Source of the DNA: Ilumatobacteraceae bacterium | GTDB lineage: Bacteria > Actinomycetota > Acidimicrobiia > Acidimicrobiales > Ilumatobacteraceae | NCBI GenBank assembly: GCA_025464045.1 | Contig: JAODBQ010000518.1 | Coordinates: 1-6,033, forward strand | DNA: 6,033 nt | Reading direction: 5' to 3' | In this document: piece after piece, positions 4,405-6,033 of the stretch | How the letters are laid out: each line of letters opens with the position of its first letter | How positions within the stretch are numbered: the stretch's first letter is position 1 | Program-made: the position numbers and the translations under genes | Notes under the pieces: model-generated | The model's database searches: none | What the model saw: only the letters and a program-made list of their open reading frames with translations | What the model was told of the DNA's origin: nothing

Positions 4405-5352
4405 GTGAAGCGCTACCTGGCGAGGCGTCTGCTCGCCGTGATCCCGGTGATGTTCCTCGTCTCGCTGATCGCGTTCTCGCTCATCTACCTCGTTCCCGGC
4501 GACCCCGCGATCGCGCTTGCGGGCGAGGACGCCACCGCCGAGCAGATCGCCCGCTTGCGCGAGCAGCTCGGCCTGAACGACTCGCTCATCGTGCAGTACC
4601 TGCGGTGGATGCGCCACGCCGTCACCGGCGACCTCGGCCACTCGCTCTTCTCGGCGCAAACGGTCGGTCACGCGTTGTGGACTCGCCTGCCGATCACGTT
4701 GAACCTCATCGCCGGGGCAATGCTGATCGCGATCCTGATTGGCGTACCGGCAGGCATCATCTCTGCGGTCAAGCGCGGCACCTGGATCGACCGCGGGGTC
4801 AACCTCGGTGCGGCTGGGGGCGTGTCGACGCCGAACTACTTCATCGCGATGCTGCTGATCATCGTCTTCGTCCTGCACTGGAACCTCTTGCCTGCTACCG
4901 GCTACGTCAGCTTCTTCGACAGCCCGGTCGAGTGGTTCAAGCACCTCCTCTTGCCGAGCATCGCGCTTGCCGCCGGGGCCACTGCGGTGATCACCAGGCA
5001 GCTGCGAAGTTCGCTCGTCGGCGTGCTCGACCAGGACTACGTGCGCACGGCCAACGCCAAGGGTCTCGCGCAGAGCCAGGTGGTTCTCAAGCACGGGCTG
5101 AAGAACGCGGCGATCCCGGTAGCGACCGTGATCGGCGCGCAGATCGGACTGCTCGTCGGCGGCACCGCGATCATCGAGCGGATCTTCAACATCCCCGGGC
5201 TGGGGAGCCTCGCCATCGACTCGGTGCTGCGCCGCGATCTGCCGGTCATCCAGGGCATCGTCCTGATCTCGGCGTTGGTGGTCCAGCTGGCCAACCTGGC
5301 GACTGACGTGGCCTACGGCTACCTCAACCCGAAGGTTCGGGTGGCCGGGTGA
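4405..5352 (+). CDS. ABC transporter permease, dipeptide/oligopeptide/nickel type (DppB-like)
   Basis: A 315-residue inner-membrane subunit of an ABC importer, full family length, starting at GTG. It begins MKRYLARRLLAVIPVMFLVSLI, the typical basic end and first membrane helix (about 9-30), followed by PGDP (31-34) and a periplasmic segment with the family's TAEQIARLREQLGLND (44-59). Further hydrophobic segments lie near 98-122, 136-160, 181-197, 236-257 and 281-303. The ATPase-contacting EAA loop is DYVRTANAKGLAQSQVVLKHGLKNA (211-235), followed by FNIPGLGSLA (261-270). It ends in the family hallmark YGYLNPKVR (304-312). It pairs with the next gene through a 4-base overlap, so the two are co-translated. 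No solute-binding protein or ATPase gene is in the window; they may lie to the right. Substrate (peptide, nickel or other) cannot be told. Confidence 0.95.
   Translation: MKRYLARRLLAVIPVMFLVSLIAFSLIYLVPGDPAIALAGEDATAEQIARLREQLGLNDSLIVQYLRWMRHAVTGDLGHSLFSAQTVGHALWTRLPITLNLIAGAMLIAILIGVPAGIISAVKRGTWIDRGVNLGAAGGVSTPNYFIAMLLIIVFVLHWNLLPATGYVSFFDSPVEWFKHLLLPSIALAAGATAVITRQLRSSLVGVLDQDYVRTANAKGLAQSQVVLKHGLKNAAIPVATVIGAQIGLLVGGTAIIERIFNIPGLGSLAIDSVLRRDLPVIQGIVLISALVVQLANLATDVAYGYLNPKVRVAG
5327..5342 (+). repeat. Perfect inverted repeat at the 3' end of the first permease gene
   Basis: ACCCGAA-gg-TTCGGGT is a perfect 7-base inverted repeat ending 6 bases before the second permease's GTG. It encodes part of the conserved NPKVRV tail, so it may be chance codon choice, but as RNA it would form a compact hairpin at the junction of the coupled genes. 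Confidence 0.45.
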
Positions 5353-6033
5353 CGCTCGAGCTCGATCCCGTCGATCCGCTCGTCGTCGACGACGAGTCCG
5401 CACCACTGGAGACGCCGGGGCCGTGGTCCGCGTTCGTGCACCAGCGCTTCGTCCGCCGATTCGTGCACCGCAAGGGTGCGATGGTCGCGCTCGGGTTCCT
5501 GCTCCTGGTTGTCGTGATCGCGATCATCTGCCCGTGGATCCAGCCATACGACCCAAAGGCGCAGGATCTCAACAACACCTTCGCCGGACCGTTCACTCAC
5601 GGACACCTCCTCGGGACCGACAACCTCGGTCGGGACACGCTCTCGCGGCTGTTGTCATCGTGCCGGATCGCGGTGCTCGCCGCGAGCGAGAGCGTCGGCG
5701 TCGCGCTCGTCCTCGGTGTGATCCCCGGGATGGTGGCCGGGTACATCCGTGGCCGTGTCGACTGGGTGATGAGCCGCGTGGCCGACGCGATCCAGAGCCT
5801 CCCACCTCTGATCCTGGCAATCGCGATCGTCGCCGCGCTCGGGCCGGGGCTGCGCAACGCGATGCTCGCCCTCGGCATCATCTTCTCGCCGAACTTCTAC
5901 CGGCTGACCAGAGCGGCGGTGCTCGAGGTGCGTGAGGAGACCTACATCGAGGCGAGCCGCAGCATCGGCACCCCGATGCACCGGATCCTGCGCAGCCGCA
6001 TCCTGCCGAACATCATGCCGACCCTGCTCGTCC
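5349..6033 (+). CDS. ABC transporter permease (DppC-like), C-terminus beyond window
   Basis: The second membrane subunit of the importer; 228 residues are visible of a usual 280-310. It starts at GTG 5349, which shares four bases (GTGA) with the stop of the first permease, a sign of translational coupling. Residues 1-43 are a cytoplasmic lead with acidic (DPVDPLVVDDE) and then basic (HQRFVRRFVHRKG) parts. The first membrane helix is about 44-62, followed by PWIQPYDP and the family motif HLLGTDNLGRDTLSRLL (86-102). Other hydrophobic segments are about 107-132, 152-166 and 171-183. The EAA loop is visible as REETYIEASRSIGTPMHRILRSRILPN (195-221). The frame is open to the right edge. Family is firm; substrate unknown. 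Confidence 0.94.
   Translation, partial: MTLELDPVDPLVVDDESAPLETPGPWSAFVHQRFVRRFVHRKGAMVALGFLLLVVVIAIICPWIQPYDPKAQDLNNTFAGPFTHGHLLGTDNLGRDTLSRLLSSCRIAVLAASESVGVALVLGVIPGMVAGYIRGRVDWVMSRVADAIQSLPPLILAIAIVAALGPGLRNAMLALGIIFSPNFYRLTRAAVLEVREETYIEASRSIGTPMHRILRSRILPNIMPTLLV

Noticed and set aside
4236..5306. 356-codon open frame on the plus strand overlapping the first permease
   Set aside because: Wrong frame of the permease gene; Arg-rich without hydrophobic segments, while the 4405-5352 frame shows every family motif.
4276..5406. 376-codon open frame on the minus strand
   Set aside because: Antisense to the DppB-like permease; Arg/Asp-rich composition typical of a GC-rich shadow frame.

Overview
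This 6,033-base window is GC-rich, uses GTG as well as ATG starts, and has strong purine-rich ribosome binding sites. Together with a CaiB/BaiF, crotonase, PhyH and TetR gene set, this suggests a high-GC actinobacterium from soil, water or a metagenome. The genus cannot be fixed from the sequence. No RNA gene, CRISPR array, insertion sequence or phage gene was seen.

Layout. (1) 1-867, minus strand: the N-terminal 289 residues of a class III (CaiB/BaiF) CoA-transferase that runs off the left edge. (2) 868-1104: a divergent promoter region. (3) 1105-1737, plus strand: a methylmalonyl-CoA-epimerase-like VOC protein with a long histidine-rich tail. It ends only 4 bases from the stop of the next gene, which is convergent. 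(4) 4122 down to 1742, minus strand: a TetR regulator, then a crotonase-family protein, then an unusual protein whose N-terminus looks like a truncated FlK-type hot-dog thioesterase and whose C-terminus is a PhyH (phytanoyl-CoA dioxygenase) core. The last two are 17 bases apart and are probably one operon. (5) 4123-4404: a second divergent control region, with a promoter-like element and several perfect inverted repeats. (6) 4405-6033, plus strand: two permeases of a dipeptide/oligopeptide/nickel-type ABC importer with a GTGA overlap; the second runs off the right edge.

How it may fit together (inference). The enzymes on the left all belong to families that act on acyl-CoA thioesters: CoA transfer, crotonase chemistry, 2-oxoglutarate-dependent hydroxylation and epimerase-type VOC chemistry. 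The TetR gene sits between this block and an importer. The simplest reading is a carboxylic-acid or acyl-CoA catabolic island with its own regulator and possibly its own uptake system. The substrate cannot be told from the sequence.

Most unusual points: the hot-dog/PhyH chimera; the 12-histidine tail on the epimerase-like protein; loss of the canonical catalytic residue in the CoA-transferase (Asp to Ala) and of one catalytic Glu in the crotonase (Glu to Ile); and a half-site shared by the inverted repeats on both sides of the TetR gene. I see no clear evidence of a wholly new defence or mobile system.
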